From Nothophaeocryptopus gaeumannii (taxonomy: Eukaryota; Ascomycota; Dothideomycetes; Mycosphaerellales; Mycosphaerellaceae): a stretch of DNA of 64,000 nucleotides. Under the pieces are notes generated by a model. That model was not told where the DNA came from. It searched no databases and was given only the letters and a program-made list of their open reading frames with translations. A program made the translations under genes and the position numbers. Location: NCBI GenBank assembly GCA_031771865.1, contig JASISA010000003.1, positions 620,001-684,000 of the forward strand. The letters run 5' to 3'. Below, one piece after another: positions 10,787 to 21,498 of this stretch. How positions within the stretch are numbered: position 1 is the stretch's first letter; each line of letters begins with the position of its first letter.

Positions 10787-10808
10787 TACCGGACCAACAA
10801 GACCCCTG
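10787..10808 (-). repeat. hAT right terminal inverted repeat
   Basis: 22 nt, exact reverse complement of 9558-9579. Confidence 0.85.
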
Positions 10809-11193
10809 TCAGAGCCTGCACGCTCGCGAGTAGTCACGACCCTGTCATAGACCTTCGTATGCGCACATTCCATCGATGTGCTGGCTGATGCATATAGCAA
10901 GCCACGCGGTTGGTCGATGTCGACGGTAGGAGCAGTGGAGTGGTTACCAGCGTGAGTCGAGATCAAGTCTCAGTGCTTAGTCATCGGACCAAGTCATCGG
11001 GTGAAATCATTTGGCCTGGCGCTCTTCAACACGCACTGTGTATCGCGTGCACAGGGAGCGTGTCTATGATGCCTGATCCCGGATCGTGAAAGAAAGGTAG
11101 CATTGTATGCTGTATGGAAATTCGTGCGCCATCCAGCCTGGTATCATTGCCAAAACGCCTCGTATCCCAATCCTCATCAACAGTCTTCTCCAT
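10809..11193. other. Intergenic
   Basis: About 385 nt between the hAT element and the 3' end of the SPC24 gene. Nothing is recognised. Confidence 0.4.
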
Positions 11194-11843
11194 TCACATG
11201 TTGTCCCAAAACGTATTGACGGTCTCCCTCTGCTCTTTCCTCCCATTAACATCGATAACAGCCACATCACCCCTCTCCACGTTCCTCACAACAGCCCTGT
11301 TATACTCCTCTTCACCCTCTGCCTTCCTCGCCTCAATCCCCAAACTCCTGTAAAAAGCCAACTTCAACACAATTTCATCCTCTCCTTCTCTCACACCCTT
11401 CTTTCCACCCTCAACGCTCTCCGCCTCCAGAGTTCCCAACGTCTGCTTCAGCGCGGCCAGCTCTCCTCCTAACCGCTCACTCTCAATCTCAGCATCGCTA
11501 ACTCCTTTCGCGATTCGGAATTTCTCGGTGTCCATCTTGAGCATTTCTTCTGCGTGTCGCGAGGCATCTTGTCTTTCTTCTTCGTATGTATGTGCGGATT
11601 TGAGGTTGTTTAGGCGGCGTGAGAGGGAGGAGAGTATGGTAGTTTGTGAGGAGAGACGAGAGTGGCGGGCGGATTGGAGGGCGGAGAGAGATGTTTTTAT
11701 CCGTGTAAGGGAATCTTTGTCGGGGGCTATGTGGAATTTGGCGGTCGCTTCGGACATGAGCTGTGTCGTGAGTTAGTGGGAGGTGTTGTATGGTGCACGA
11801 TAGGCGTAAGTACCTCGACTGGGTCTTCGTCGAAGAGGACCAT
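11194..11843 (-). CDS. SPC24: Kinetochore protein Spc24
   Basis: Subunit of the Ndc80 complex, which links the outer kinetochore to spindle microtubules. Exon 1 (11843-11814) encodes ten residues, MVLFDEDPVE; a 53-nt intron (GTACTT...ACACAG) follows; exon 2 is 11760-11194. The product has 198 residues, normal for fungal Spc24. Family marks: the N-terminal LFDEDP, the segment FHIAPDKDSLTRIKTSLSAL, a long central coiled coil with KMDTEKFRIAKGVSDAEIE, and a small C-terminal globular domain with LAFYRSLGI, YNRAVVRN, RGDVAVIDV and the closing FWDNM. The start is fixed by the conserved N-terminus. It is divergent to FIS1, with about 420 nt between the two starts. Confidence 0.9.
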
Positions 11844-12265
11844 CTTTGCGGTATATGTGAGACCTTTTGAGGTGTGATGTTGATTTATCGTTGTCGCAAT
11901 ATTGCTTGTGTCTTGTCGCCGCTGTTTGATTTTGGTAATGTTCGTGAAGTTGGTGAAGTCAGTCGCGACTTCCCGAAAACAAACAGCCCCGCGACCCAGC
12001 AACGGCGCTGTTCGGCTTCGGCCCGTGCATCCGAGGTGCCAAGACTCTACCCTGCAGGGCGGATGACGTTCGCATGTGAGAGAGCTCCAAGTTGCCTGTG
12101 CTCAAGTTGGCACAAGACTTTCTGTTCCACTTGCACAAATCAGTCACAACAGTACAAACATACCTGTAGCGAAGATGGTCAACGAACACTTGCCTTGTAC
12201 GTGCAGGCCTTTGTATCTACGGGATCATCACAGTCCTTCAGCAGCGAGAGCTTGAGAAGCTAACC
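11844..12265. promoter_or_regulatory. Shared upstream region of SPC24 and FIS1
   Basis: A 422-nt gap between two divergent start codons; it must hold both promoters. No specific factor site is claimed. Confidence 0.5.
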
Positions 12266-12823
12266 ATGACCTCTCTCCCAGACGCCGCCGACGCTGAGAG
12301 GTATGTCCATATATCTTCATGACTATACGGTGCAATCCACCGCTACTCTGCTACCCCACCACGCTCGATGCCGCATACTGATCCAGACGTCAACAGTCCC
12401 CTCAAACCCGCCGAACTCTCCGTCCTCCGCAGCCAATACGAAAAAGAAGGCGAATACGTCTCTCTCCAAACAAAATTTAACTACGCCTGGGGTCTCATAA
12501 AATCCTCTTCTCGCTCCGAGCAACAAGAAGGAGTGCGCCTCCTTTCCGACATCTTCCGCGCATCCCCCGACCGCCGACGAGAATGTCTCTACTATCTGGC
12601 GTTAGGCAACTATAAGCTGGGGAATTATGCGGAGGCGAAGAGGTATAATGATAGTCTGTTGGAGATTGAGCCCGGGAATCTGCAGAGTCAGAGTTTGAGT
12701 CAGTTGATTGAGGACAAGGTGCAGAAGGAGGGATTGGTGGGTGTTGCGATTGTGGGTGGGTTGGCTGTTGCGGCGGGAGTTGTGGGAGGGTTGCTGTTTA
12801 GAGGGGCACAGAGAAAGAGATGA
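12266..12823 (+). CDS. FIS1: Mitochondrial fission protein Fis1
   Basis: Tail-anchored outer-membrane protein that recruits the division machinery to mitochondria and peroxisomes. Exon 1 (12266-12300) encodes MTSLPDAADAE plus part of Ser; the intron is 12301-12396 (GTATGT...CAACAG); exon 2 is 12397-12823; total 153 residues, the usual size. An in-frame ATG at 12368 lies inside the intron and is rejected. Family marks: LRSQYEKEGEYVSLQTKFNY, AWGLIKSSSR, and the TPR-like helices RRRECLYYLALGNYKLGNY, then a C-terminal membrane anchor (GVAIVGGLAVAAGVVGGLL) with a short basic tail (RGAQRKR). Confidence 0.95.
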
Positions 12824-13421
12824 GGAGACCACAACGATCAAGTGGTCAGGGAAATCTGAGAGCTGCACAGGAGACGACAGCCTGCAGTGCAAATGAGGAA
12901 AGAGGTGAGGACTGGCAGTGACAGACTGGCGCTCAGGGTGCGGTCGTAGTCGGTTGTAATATGAGTTTAAGGCGTGGCGTTTTGGGTATGAAAGACTCCT
13001 TTGCTCCATTTATTGCCAAAGCCTCAGCAAGGGGACTGGTAACATGCCTCCCAGTACTCTCATGTCCCACTTGCTGCCGCAGGCACATCGCTTGAAGGAT
13101 TGGGTATTGTTGGTATTGAAAGAGAAGCAGACGCGCGGATAGGATCATGTCTAAGTGCGCCCTCTCTCGGCGGAATCATTGCATCGCCTGCTGACAGAAA
13201 CGACCTCATTGGGCCTGCAGGGACCTTTCTTCCGATCTCCACAACCTCACCTCCTGCATGTGAATGCCGAGAAGCGGCCGGCGCACGGCCCTTTGGGCAT
13301 CACATTTCCTGGACAAGGCCTTGCAGTGACTGGTCTTCCTTCCGATACCCTGGAGGGCATTTGCCAAGTCAGATCAGGCTCTACTCTATTCCGCCATGGC
13401 TTCTAAAAAGTCTCGTTCTCG
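12824..13421. other. Intergenic / unresolved 5' end of the first paralogue
   Basis: 600 nt after FIS1. The 5' exon of the following gene should lie here, since its main frame has no ATG near its beginning, but no convincing one was found. The short text CCTGCATGTGAATGCC near 13252 recurs near 15687, upstream of the third paralogue. Confidence 0.4.
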
Positions 13422-14271
13422 GTGCTCACTTGGGAGATCGTCAACGCCGTAATTGCTTGCAAGAATATCGCCGACTCGCTGGTGAAGGCTGGCAAGCCCG
13501 AATTCGCTCTTGCGAAGTGTGAAGCCATTTTGAAGGACTGCAGCATTTGGCCACATGTGTCTCGACTAGCCGTGACCGAGAGCTTGATCGGAGATAAGAA
13601 CAGCTTGGTTGCCGTCCATCAACTCTACCGGCTGCCCTTGGAAGTCTGCATGAATACGATTCAAGCGGCGGTGAAGTACGATGCTCGTGAGAATGCTGTC
13701 TTGAAGGCCCCTCGCCTCTTGTACGAGCTGCGGGATGTAATTGATGCACTGCCACAATGCGCCGAGATGATGCCTCCCGGTTGCGAAAGCTACATCGTCT
13801 CACGCGGCCACGTTCCAGCCCTGCTTATGGCCAACCTCGTTCTGGCGCCACATGCCAACTGCCTACGTGCGGTGAGCCAAATCCACAGCGGTCTCCAGGA
13901 GGTCAAGCCGAGTCCTGAAATCGAGCACGACTTGAACTTCTTGAACTTGATTCTCAGCAATGATTCGGTGAGCTCACTTCACGGGACTGTTTTGTTGAAT
14001 ACACCTGCTGACTACTCCAAATATATAGGCCGCCTCAATCGAAGTTCCTGGATACGGCGAGCTTCGAAGGGGTACAAGCCTCTACTGCGAGCCTCTCAAA
14101 ATATGCGCTTTCGAAATTTTGAAGGACATAATGGATCTCCAGCCACAGATGAAACTGGGATGGCATGATCTAGAGGAGGTGGATTTCACGAACACGATGG
14201 ACTTCGACGATAAGCGCCTTAGCAGGCTTCGGAAGGGTTACCGGCGATTCAAGAAGGACATGAACATGTGA
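13422..14271 (+). CDS. Unnamed TPR-like family, tandem copy 1 (5' end unresolved)
   Basis: Two exons: an open frame to 13967, a 61-nt intron (GTGAGC...ATATAG), and 14029-14271, in phase 0. The frame begins without ATG (a TAA lies at 13404-13406), so an upstream exon spliced near 13411 is likely, or the 5' part is lost. The product (about 260 residues seen) has a helical repeat, IVNAVIACKNIADSL...ALAKCEAILKDCSIW, that aligns with the same segment in the two downstream genes (IIDVA-x2-LK-x2-AD ... AL-x-RY-x3-Y-x-A-x3-W). The last intron follows the equivalent motif FLNLILSNDS in each copy, supporting common origin. The second exon is Lys/Arg rich at its end. Function unknown; the N-terminal F-box-like part of copy 3 is not seen here. 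Confidence 0.5.
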
Positions 14272-14384
14272 GGAGTACGAGCCTCGAGATCCCCACGGAT
14301 CTTGAACGAACGTTTCAGGGAACTTTCCGTCCCGGAGCTAGGAATGGCGGGTTCCTTTCTGGTTCAATTTCTCGATTGCGAAGG

Positions 14385-15409
14385 ATGCTCTCCAGCATCA
14401 GCTCGAGTTTTGCGAGAGAGGTCGAAAGTCGAAGGCACCTTCCCGGGCGAGTGAGCACCAAGATTGTCTTCACAGGGAAGTGCGGACTTCTCGATGGAGA
14501 CACTTTTGAGCATGCTGCGTGCAAGGCGTTCAGCAAGATCGTTACACCGGGGCTAGAACTTACGATTACCGCTTGGAGGTTCAAAGGAGAGAAAGCGAAC
14601 CGTCGCTTGCATCTTTCAAAGTCCACACGTTGTCGGGACGGAGTGAAGGCTGGTTGTCTTCTGTGGTCAATAATCGACGTGGCGTTGGAATTGAAGCGTA
14701 GAGCAGACGACTTGATGGTGCAGGGTAACGACCGAAGAGCCCTTCTGCGCTACAAGCAACTCTACGAAGCCATTGCCAACTGGAACTTCATGCAAGTGGT
14801 TTCTGACCTCACCGAAAACAGCAGAAGTCGCTGTACCCTTGGGGTACTACTTCACGTACTACTCGATGCTCTCTTCACTACTGCGCGTATCGAAATCTTG
14901 GCAGGCAGGACACTCGAACACTCCGCGGAAGCGCTCGTACCATGTATGTCGGATCTGCTAGCCACTATGCCTCCTGATGCTGCTCTTCATCCCAACGGGT
15001 GGGTATCATGGTTCTTCGCCCATCCTTATCTCCGCAATTTTCCCTATGTAACGATGCTGTCGAAAGACATACCCGATTTGAAGAGGGCCGCCAGAATTCT
15101 AGACTCGGCCCATGCGGAGTATCCGGAAGATGAGCTCATGAAAACCGATCTTGACTTCGTACGAAAGATCATGGGTGACGGTGAGATGACTATGGTAAGA
15201 TTGACTAACAATTTGGTCGCAGCTACGTAGTTGTACTAACAAACCCGTAGGGTGGATTGTTGCACTGGAACCACGTGTCAGAAGGGGAAATCAGACAAGA
15301 GAAAAGCATATCGAAGGTCGGACGGGACAGAATCAACTCGCATATCCACCAAGAGATCCTGAGCCCCAAGCCCAAAGACACGACAGGCTGGGTATACCAT
15401 CGAGAGTAG
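14385..15409 (+). CDS. Unnamed TPR-like family, tandem copy 2
   Basis: Exon 1 runs from about 14385 (first ATG of the open frame) to 15194; the intron 15195-15250 is GTAAGA...CCGTAG; exon 2 is 15251-15409, phase 0. The frame is open further upstream to 14268, where it overlaps the stop of copy 1, so the true start may be earlier or spliced. The diagnostic segment is SIIDVALELKRRADDLMVQG followed by ALLRYKQLYEAIANW, matching copy 3 closely. The C-terminal stretch RAARILDSAHAEYPEDELMK looks like a TPR-type helix pair. The 5' third compares poorly with copy 3 and may be decayed. Expression and function are unknown. Confidence 0.5.
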
Positions 15410-15867
15410 CCCGCCAGTGCAGCTAAAGTGTACGCGTGTCGACTCTGCGAAGAGGAGAAGAGAGAACGAGCTGTGGTATGGGTGAAAATGCGCAATGCCC
15501 TCATTCCTTGGACGCATGCATCCGAAGCTCCAGTATAAGACAATGCAGATGGCACAGTTATAGTAGGACATCTTGGGATCACGATCGCTTGATTTCTGGT
15601 TGAAGAAAATTGCTTGTTGAAGCTCCGCGCAAATTCGATCAATGACCAGCTTCCCACGGCCTCTTTCCGAAACCTCTTCGCTTACCTGCATGTGAATGCC
15701 AAGCGCCCCACAGTCGTCCGTGCGCGCAAACGCTGCTTCCTTGCTCCTCAAAGCTCGCAACTGAACTTCTCGACACACTCAACATCAACAACAACCGCGA
15801 CAACATTGCGCCTGTGTCGTGCACTGTCACCACCATTCTCGTCTGTTCGTCAACTACGCACGCGACC

Positions 15868-17745
15868 ATGCAAGGCGCATCAAGCGACGATGGCGGCGGC
15901 GCCGGGACGCACGCGAACACGCCAAGCAAGTGGCGTATCATTAAACCGTACTACTCGAGTAATGACAGAAACAGCTCCGTCATGTTCAGCGAGAGCAAGG
16001 ACATGCGCAACTCAGCAGCGCCTTCGCCCCTACAGCCTGAGTTTTCACGACCGCGTGGGCAAAACGAGAGCCCTGTGATGGCGAACCCAGCGAAAATCCC
16101 AAAGACTACCGCCGCCACAGATGGCGCAGAGTCTCTGCTAAGGACACTGAAGACACCGAAAATTGTCAAGCCATACCTCACAAAGCCAACTCCGCGACCC
16201 AACTTTCCGCTGCCTCGAGAACTCCGCGATCAGATCTATGGATACCTCCTCGATGGAGAGCAGGTCGAGGCAGCACCGTACAGCGAGCGGAGCGACCTGG
16301 CGCACCAGAACGAAGAGCGTCTTGGTAGTGTAGCCAAGACATACGACTTCTCGACCAATATCCTCGCCGTCAACAGGCAGATGCACCAGGAAGCTTCTGA
16401 GGTGATTGAGAAGAATCGATTCTTGGTTGTGGAGCATCAGTGGCCGAACATGAGTGAACTCATACATGAGTATGATGTGCCGATTATCTCGCAAGGGGCG
16501 GGAGATTGGCGGCCGAAGGCGCCGACGCTCACGATGAACATCGTCCACCCCGACCACGTCGTTGAGGAAGAGCACACGTTGCCGAAGCAATGCTTCATTA
16601 TGCTTTGGCAGGACTTTCCTGTCCTCCAGAACATGATACAATGGCTTGCTTTTCAATGCTCTTCTCCCTCGGAGATTTGGTTTCGTAACTCGGAGGGCAC
16701 CGGCTACGTAACACTGGACCAGTCCACCACCGCCTTCAACCTGTCTCCAATACCTTCAGAGCATGAGCAAGGCGCAGTATTGAGTATTGCGCTGGACTCT
16801 CCTAGCAGTGACAAGAGGGGCGCAATTCTGAATGAGTTTTTGCTACTTGCTACCTCTCAACTCACTGCCTGGACTATTCCGAGAGCCCGAATATCAATGC
16901 GTGGGGTCTACTCTGGGGCTGGGCGAAATGGAGGTCTTGAAAGGATAGCTAAAGCTATCGAGGGGTTCGTGGGCATGACAGACGCGCATCTGCATATGCT
17001 GCAGTGGCGTATCATCGATGTTGCACGGCAACTCAAGAAGACAGCAGACAACTGTCTGCTCTCCGGTAATCGTCAAGCCGCTCTTTCGCGCTACCATAAT
17101 ATCTACAACGCCGTCAACCAGTGGCCGTTCAAGCATCATTTGGGAGTCAGTCCATTGGACCCAAAGGCTGTGCGCGCACACGAGATCTTTGTGGCCCTTC
17201 TTCTCGATGTCACTGCCACCGCCGCATTGCTTCAGCTAGACAACAGGAGCGACAGCGAGTATTACTACAGCAGCAGCCTCGCAGCCATTTTTGCAAAGGA
17301 TCTCATGGTCATGCGCAACTTACCAAGCGCTTTTCCAGGCGGTACCCTGGGAGTTCTGCAGTCTCATAACTACATGTGGCACGCGGCGATCATTTTGGTC
17401 TTGAGCAAGACCAATGTTGGAGTGACCGCTGCTTCAATTTCGCTCACCGTTTACACGGCCAGACATCCAAATAACCTTGAAGCTGCACAGCATCTGGCAT
17501 TTGCGAAGAGCATCGTCGGATCGAAAGTCGTAAGTCTATGCATCAAATGAAGCTCCAGAAACAGGGATTGTGCTGACAAGATCGCGTTTCAGGAGATGGA
17601 GAAGTATGAGAAGGAGACTAGCAGAGAAGAGCTCGAAGCCTGCCTCAACGTTGCTAGCATGCAGATCGCTCCTCAGCAGACGGAAATCCCGGAGGACGCA
17701 TGGAGTCAGAGACCGGCAAAGAGCATTGGCTTGATGGAAGCGTAG
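15868..17745 (+). CDS. Unnamed F-box-like/TPR-like family, tandem copy 3 (full-length)
   Basis: The longest and best-preserved of three tandem relatives. Exon 1 is 15868-17529, the intron 17530-17592 is GTAAGT...TTTCAG, exon 2 is 17593-17745; about 604 residues. The ATG at 15868 is preferred over one 18 codons upstream because it is followed by a typical disordered Gly/Ser/Asp-rich start. Residues about 125-150 contain NFPLPRELRDQIYGYLLDG, the F-box-like opening common in large fungal families, followed by TNILAVNRQMHQEASEV. The second half has the shared repeat WRIIDVARQLKKTADNCLLS and ALSRYHNIYNAVNQW, and ends with ARHPNNLEAAQHLAFAKSIV before the last intron. Role unknown; F-box-like proteins may act in ubiquitin ligases, but the motif here is partial. 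Confidence 0.72.
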
Positions 17746-18378
17746 TACTTTGCGCTCAGGTGCTCGAGCAGAAACGATACTCGTGGAAGGATGCCGAAAA
17801 CGCCGAAAGTTGAACCGTAGGAAGGCAAAGTTGGAGAGGTGGAGATGATTAGCAAACAAGAGGACGGTAGCCACAATACTGGCTCTAACTCCGATGGGAT
17901 ACCTGGATGCCAGAGAAGACGCTACGCATCGAACCCGGCTATGTCGAATCTTCGGAGGACAAGCATGAGAGCGATAGTTCCTCGGTGACGTTTTAGCAAG
18001 GTGTAGCTTAGAGTAAAATATCTTAAGTGTGCCGGAGTAGTCCGGATGTTTCGAAAATGTTACAGGCTCTCCGAAGCCCCCTATACTATAGTGCCCTCCG
18101 ACACGATATATCTAGGATATCTTACTATTGCATTTGAAACCGAGTCTTGCTTTCCTCTTTACGAGCTATATAACTGTTCCAACCTCGCCTATCTCTTACC
18201 TTTGCTAAACAACTTCACTCTGTTACTAAAGGCAACACGTAACACGGCTACGAACTACTACAATATACCAAACGGCTACGAACTACTACTATATGCGAGC
18301 AAGTCACAAAAGGTATAAGTTACTTATATCCTAGCCAATTGCCTCTAATATAGACACTAATTTTAACAATTAATTAGG
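17746..18378. other. AT-rich tract with short internal repeats
   Basis: Base composition shifts to AT-rich from about 18000. A 90-codon frame (18046-18318) is rich in Tyr, Leu and Asn and contains CGGCTACGAACTACTAC at 18245-18261, repeated at 18273-18289. It is followed by a potential intron (donor near 18314, acceptor TTAG near 18377). This may be a decayed repeat rather than a gene. Confidence 0.4.
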
Positions 18379-18516
18379 ATGCTCTCTTTACGGATTATAA
18401 CGTTGTGGCTTTTGGCTACTCCAATTGCTTTAGCTACTCCAATTGCTTTAGCTACTCCAAATGCGCCCGCATGCGATATATGCAAGTGCTGTGGCACCGG
18501 AGTATGTAGTACATAA
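18379..18516 (+). CDS. Possible small Cys-rich secreted peptide (45 residues)
   Basis: An ATG at 18379 opens a 45-residue frame beginning MLSLRIITLWLLATP, a hydrophobic leader that would serve as a signal peptide, extended by tandem ATPIAL units encoded by the 18-bp repeat at 18415-18460. The end, CDICKCCGTGVC, has five Cys in twelve residues. Small, Cys-rich, secreted and in AT-rich, repeat-like DNA is the profile of fungal effector candidates. The competing reading is a second exon continuing from 18318 in another frame, rich in YSNCFS repeats. Either could be chance in low-complexity sequence. Confidence 0.3.
   Translation: MLSLRIITLWLLATPIALATPIALATPNAPACDICKCCGTGVCST
18415..18460 (+). 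repeat. 18-bp tandem repeat, about 2.5 copies
   Basis: Unit GCTACTCCAATTGCTTTA at 18415-18432 and 18433-18450, with a partial third copy to 18460; exact copies by eye. Confidence 0.85.
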
Positions 18517-18866
18517 TTCCGTTCGGCGATTAGTATAACTTAGGCTAACCCGAGAGTTCAGGGTTGGCTCCATTCTGATCCACTGAATCCGGGCCGTTGT
18601 CTTTGTGTATTCAACTCACTGGGCTGTGGGAACAGATGTTAAACTAAAGATTGATCTCTCCTACTACGACCTATCGGTATCGCCGATAGTACTGTATTGT
18701 GGAAAAAGCCTGTCATATAGAAACAGAAGCCATCTGAATGCGGGCGAGACGCCCAGCAGATGATAAGAGCTGGCGCGGAGATTTACGCTGTGCAGTGGTC
18801 GGCCTTGGCGATTTGCTTGGATGTTTTCTGCCTAGTCATGACTTACAAATATGGCTTCTTTTCCTC
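18517..18866. other. Intergenic
   Basis: 350 nt between the AT-rich tract and the small minus-strand frame at 18867-18956. No coding or regulatory feature is recognised. Confidence 0.4.
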
Positions 18867-18956
18867 TTAGCCTAGGATCTTCTTGCTGCGGACGAATATG
18901 ATTTCGCCCTCTGGGTCGATATTGATCGTTGTTGACGAATTTTTATCTTCGGCCAT
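18867..18956 (-). pseudogene. Possible N-terminal fragment of a BTB-type protein
   Basis: A 29-residue frame, MAEDKNSSTTINIDPEGEI and onwards, ends in TAA at 18867-18869. The stretch INIDPEGEIIFV resembles the opening of many fungal BTB/POZ-like proteins (IDPDGDVxLV). No BTB fold follows on this strand. Too short to be sure. Confidence 0.2.
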
Positions 18957-19239
18957 TGTAAGTGTCTGCTGCTGCAGTTGTTGGAATGCGATATGCTCGA
19001 AGGCAGCCCGGACTGTCGAAAACACGGTATCTAAGTACTTCTTTCCACAGTTGTGTGTGAGCTCCCAGCCTCAATTCTGAAGATGTGTCTTGCTAGACGG
19101 TAGCGGACTCGACAATTCTCGCATGATAGCCGGAATCATCATCACGAGATTGGTAAGTCCCGAGAGACATGGTGATCCGTGCTTGAGACTATAGCCGAGA
19201 GAGCAAGACAACCCGTGCTCCATGTCAGCTGCACTGGTT

Positions 19240-21498
19240 TCAGCTATCAAAGACAAACTCATCTCCGAGCTCATGAGCGAACTGCCTCAGCATGTCTTCC
19301 TGCGGAGAAGGTCCGCTTGGCCACTCAAACGCCTTCTCAGCCAAGAAGTTCTCAATGAACGGATTGCCGAGTGGATCCTCGCCAAAGAAGTCGTCGCCTG
19401 GGAATAGCGTCTCTGACAGAGACCAGTCGGTGTTCAAATTTGCCGTGGTATCATTAAGCCCAGCGAGATCTTGGTTGATCACGTTACTCGCATCGGCTGT
19501 TGGTGGAGGTGCTGAAAGTGACGTCTGTTTCTCCTCCGTGGTGGATCGTGCTACACTAACGCTGTCTCTGATATGCTCCAAGCGACTGAGGTAGTCTTTG
19601 GAGGAGACATTACCATTGTGAGACATTGTTCGCAGAAGATTGAACGCCATCTGAACGGCATCTGAGATGGCTGCAGCTGGCTCCATGACGGCTGACATGA
19701 CCAGAATCAGAGTCGAGGAGAAGAGGTAATGAGAGTCGAAGTACCCGAACATGGCCAGGTTGCCTTCAACGAATAGCTTTGAAAGGAGCTGATTGGTGTG
19801 CTTCGCGGCCTGGATGCATGCGTCTGCCAATGCTAGTGTCGTCGGGGAGAAGCCTTGCTGCTTCTGCGAGGATGGATTCTGGAGTCTAGTCTTGAATATG
19901 TGTAGAAGGATAGGCCGGGTAGTCTGGACAATGCACAGATGATAGTGCATGTGCAAAGTATACAAATGCCGAGCAGATTCGTTTGCGTTGACTTTCAGCG
20001 GCGCTGGAAGCTCGGCATCCCATCTCCGTAGGTCGTTCAAAACCCGATGCACTCGACGGACAAAGGTGTTGCTGTTGTGGCGTGGTAGGCAGTACACGTC
20101 GCTCACTGAGATACGTCAGAATGCATGTGGGAAAGCATGTCGATCGCAGATCGGGGATCGAAGAGAACCAAAGCAGAAGACTCACATATACTTCCAGTGA
20201 TCTTAGAAAGCTTGGCATGAGCACATAGATGGATCGGATCGTGGAACTCCTCTCGCTCTGCGACCGATAAGCCTTCCATCGATGGCATCTCAACGTCAAT
20301 ATCTTCATCCCGAACACCAAGTGGGTAGCCCAGCTTCGAACTTATAAGTCGATCGAACAGGTAAAGAGTCCACCAGACGCGATGCCGATACTCTCGCTGC
20401 ACGGGATCAATGATTGAAAGATACGAGCGCTCCCGATGCAGGCCTAAGCTGATAGCTATACGCAATGCTATACCGCAATATACGTGTGACGACTTCAGAC
20501 GGCCAAGTGCATTTGCGTAGAAAGACTGTGGGTTAGTCAGCTATCTCGGTTCCTATGAAGATTGTGGTCGGGCAGCCAGGGCTTGAAGAGGTTGTGGCTC
20601 ACCAGTACTAGCAATATCTGGACCTGCTCAATGGAAGGCATCTCATAGATGTCCTGTAGCAGACTCACAGCCTGTACGAAATATCCGGTACCCGGGACGG
20701 AGGTGTCAGTAATGGGCATATTGTAGCTCGAGTACAACTCTCCCAGTGCAAGAAGCGCGAAAAAATGACAACTCCATATCAAGTCCGGAGGCTGATTGGA
20801 ATTATAAGCCTGGTCAAACTTCTCGAAAAAGGTTTTCTTGAGGAAGAGCTGATAGTTGGTTCCAATGAACCGATCGACTCTTCGTATCAAAAGGCTCGCC
20901 TGAATCCGGTTTGGCAGATGAACCTCTTTATTGACAAGCCGCGCGAACGTCGGATGCGTTACATGACCTGGTATAGTGCTGCAGGACATGGGGTTGTAGC
21001 TCTTGTCGACACAGTGTAACAGCCTGTCTCCAAATGCGGTGCATGCTGCCTCGCCTGTGTAGGAAGAGACTCTGCTGGAGAAATCCTGATGTACCTCAAG
21101 CAACGGATTCGGAACATCTGTGTCCAGAGCACCATTTGGACCGGGCGTCAGCGCTTCCTCTGCAGGCAGCAACGGTTTGAGTCCTTCCGTATACAAGGCT
21201 TCCGAGGGAGAGGACGATATCTGAGCTTTGAGCTGCTTGACTTCGGCTTCTAGCTTGTCCAGATAGCTTTCCGGTATGGTAATGTTTCGGTCTCGGAACG
21301 GATATTTGCAGGAGTCAGTTAACTTCGCATTGATGCAGCCGGCACATGGTAGCTCGCCGGAGCATTTGATCTTGTGAGAGTGGCATCTCTCACAACTGTT
21401 GCATATGGAGTCAGTGAGGGCTTCACTGGGGATGGCAAGCTTGCTTACGCTACGCCGCGGCGCTTTTGTTGCTTGACTGGTCTCGGGCTATCGTCCAT
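19240..21498 (-). CDS. Zn(II)2Cys6 fungal-specific transcription factor
   Basis: Four exons inferred: 21498-21449, 21395-20603, 20525-20186, 20105-19240, giving 682 residues. The first intron (GTAAGC...CAACAG) lies just before the zinc cluster, a common position. The binuclear cluster reads C-x2-C-x6-C-x5-C-x2-C-x8-C (CERCHSHKIKCSGELPCAGC, then a sixth Cys), preceded by a basic patch (KQQKRRG) and followed by a short linker and coiled coil (SYLDKLEAEVKQLKAQI). The middle carries the fungal_trans domain with SLGLHRERS and RHRVWWTLYLFDRLISSKLG. Such factors bind CGG-type elements as dimers. Targets are unknown; no metabolic cluster next to it points to one. Confidence 0.88.

Larger units (their letters stand above)
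9558..10808 (+). mobile_element. hAT transposon, internally deleted copy
   Basis: A 22-nt sequence at 9558-9579 (CAGGGGTCTTGTTGGTCCGG, plus TA) is the exact reverse complement of 10787-10808, matching the short CAG-starting inverted repeats of hAT elements. The 1.25-kb interior codes for the N-terminal BED-type finger and a short later block of a hAT transposase, with the central part missing. Subterminal sequences on both sides are rich in GGTA/TACC motifs (9575-9680 and 10690-10790). The flanking octamers TCATTGCC (9551-9558, overlapping the first C of the repeat) and TCAGAGCC (10809-10816) agree at 6 of 8 positions, a possible decayed 8-bp target duplication. Full hAT elements are 2.5-4 kb, so this is a deletion derivative and not autonomous. 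Confidence 0.82.

Noticed and set aside
12368..12396. FIS1 start at ATG 12368
   Set aside because: Lies within the intron; the spliced start at 12266 gives the conserved Fis1 N-terminus.
14266..14268. Start of tandem copy 2 at 14268
   Set aside because: The codon is GTG and overlaps the stop of copy 1; the first ATG (14385) or a spliced start is more likely.
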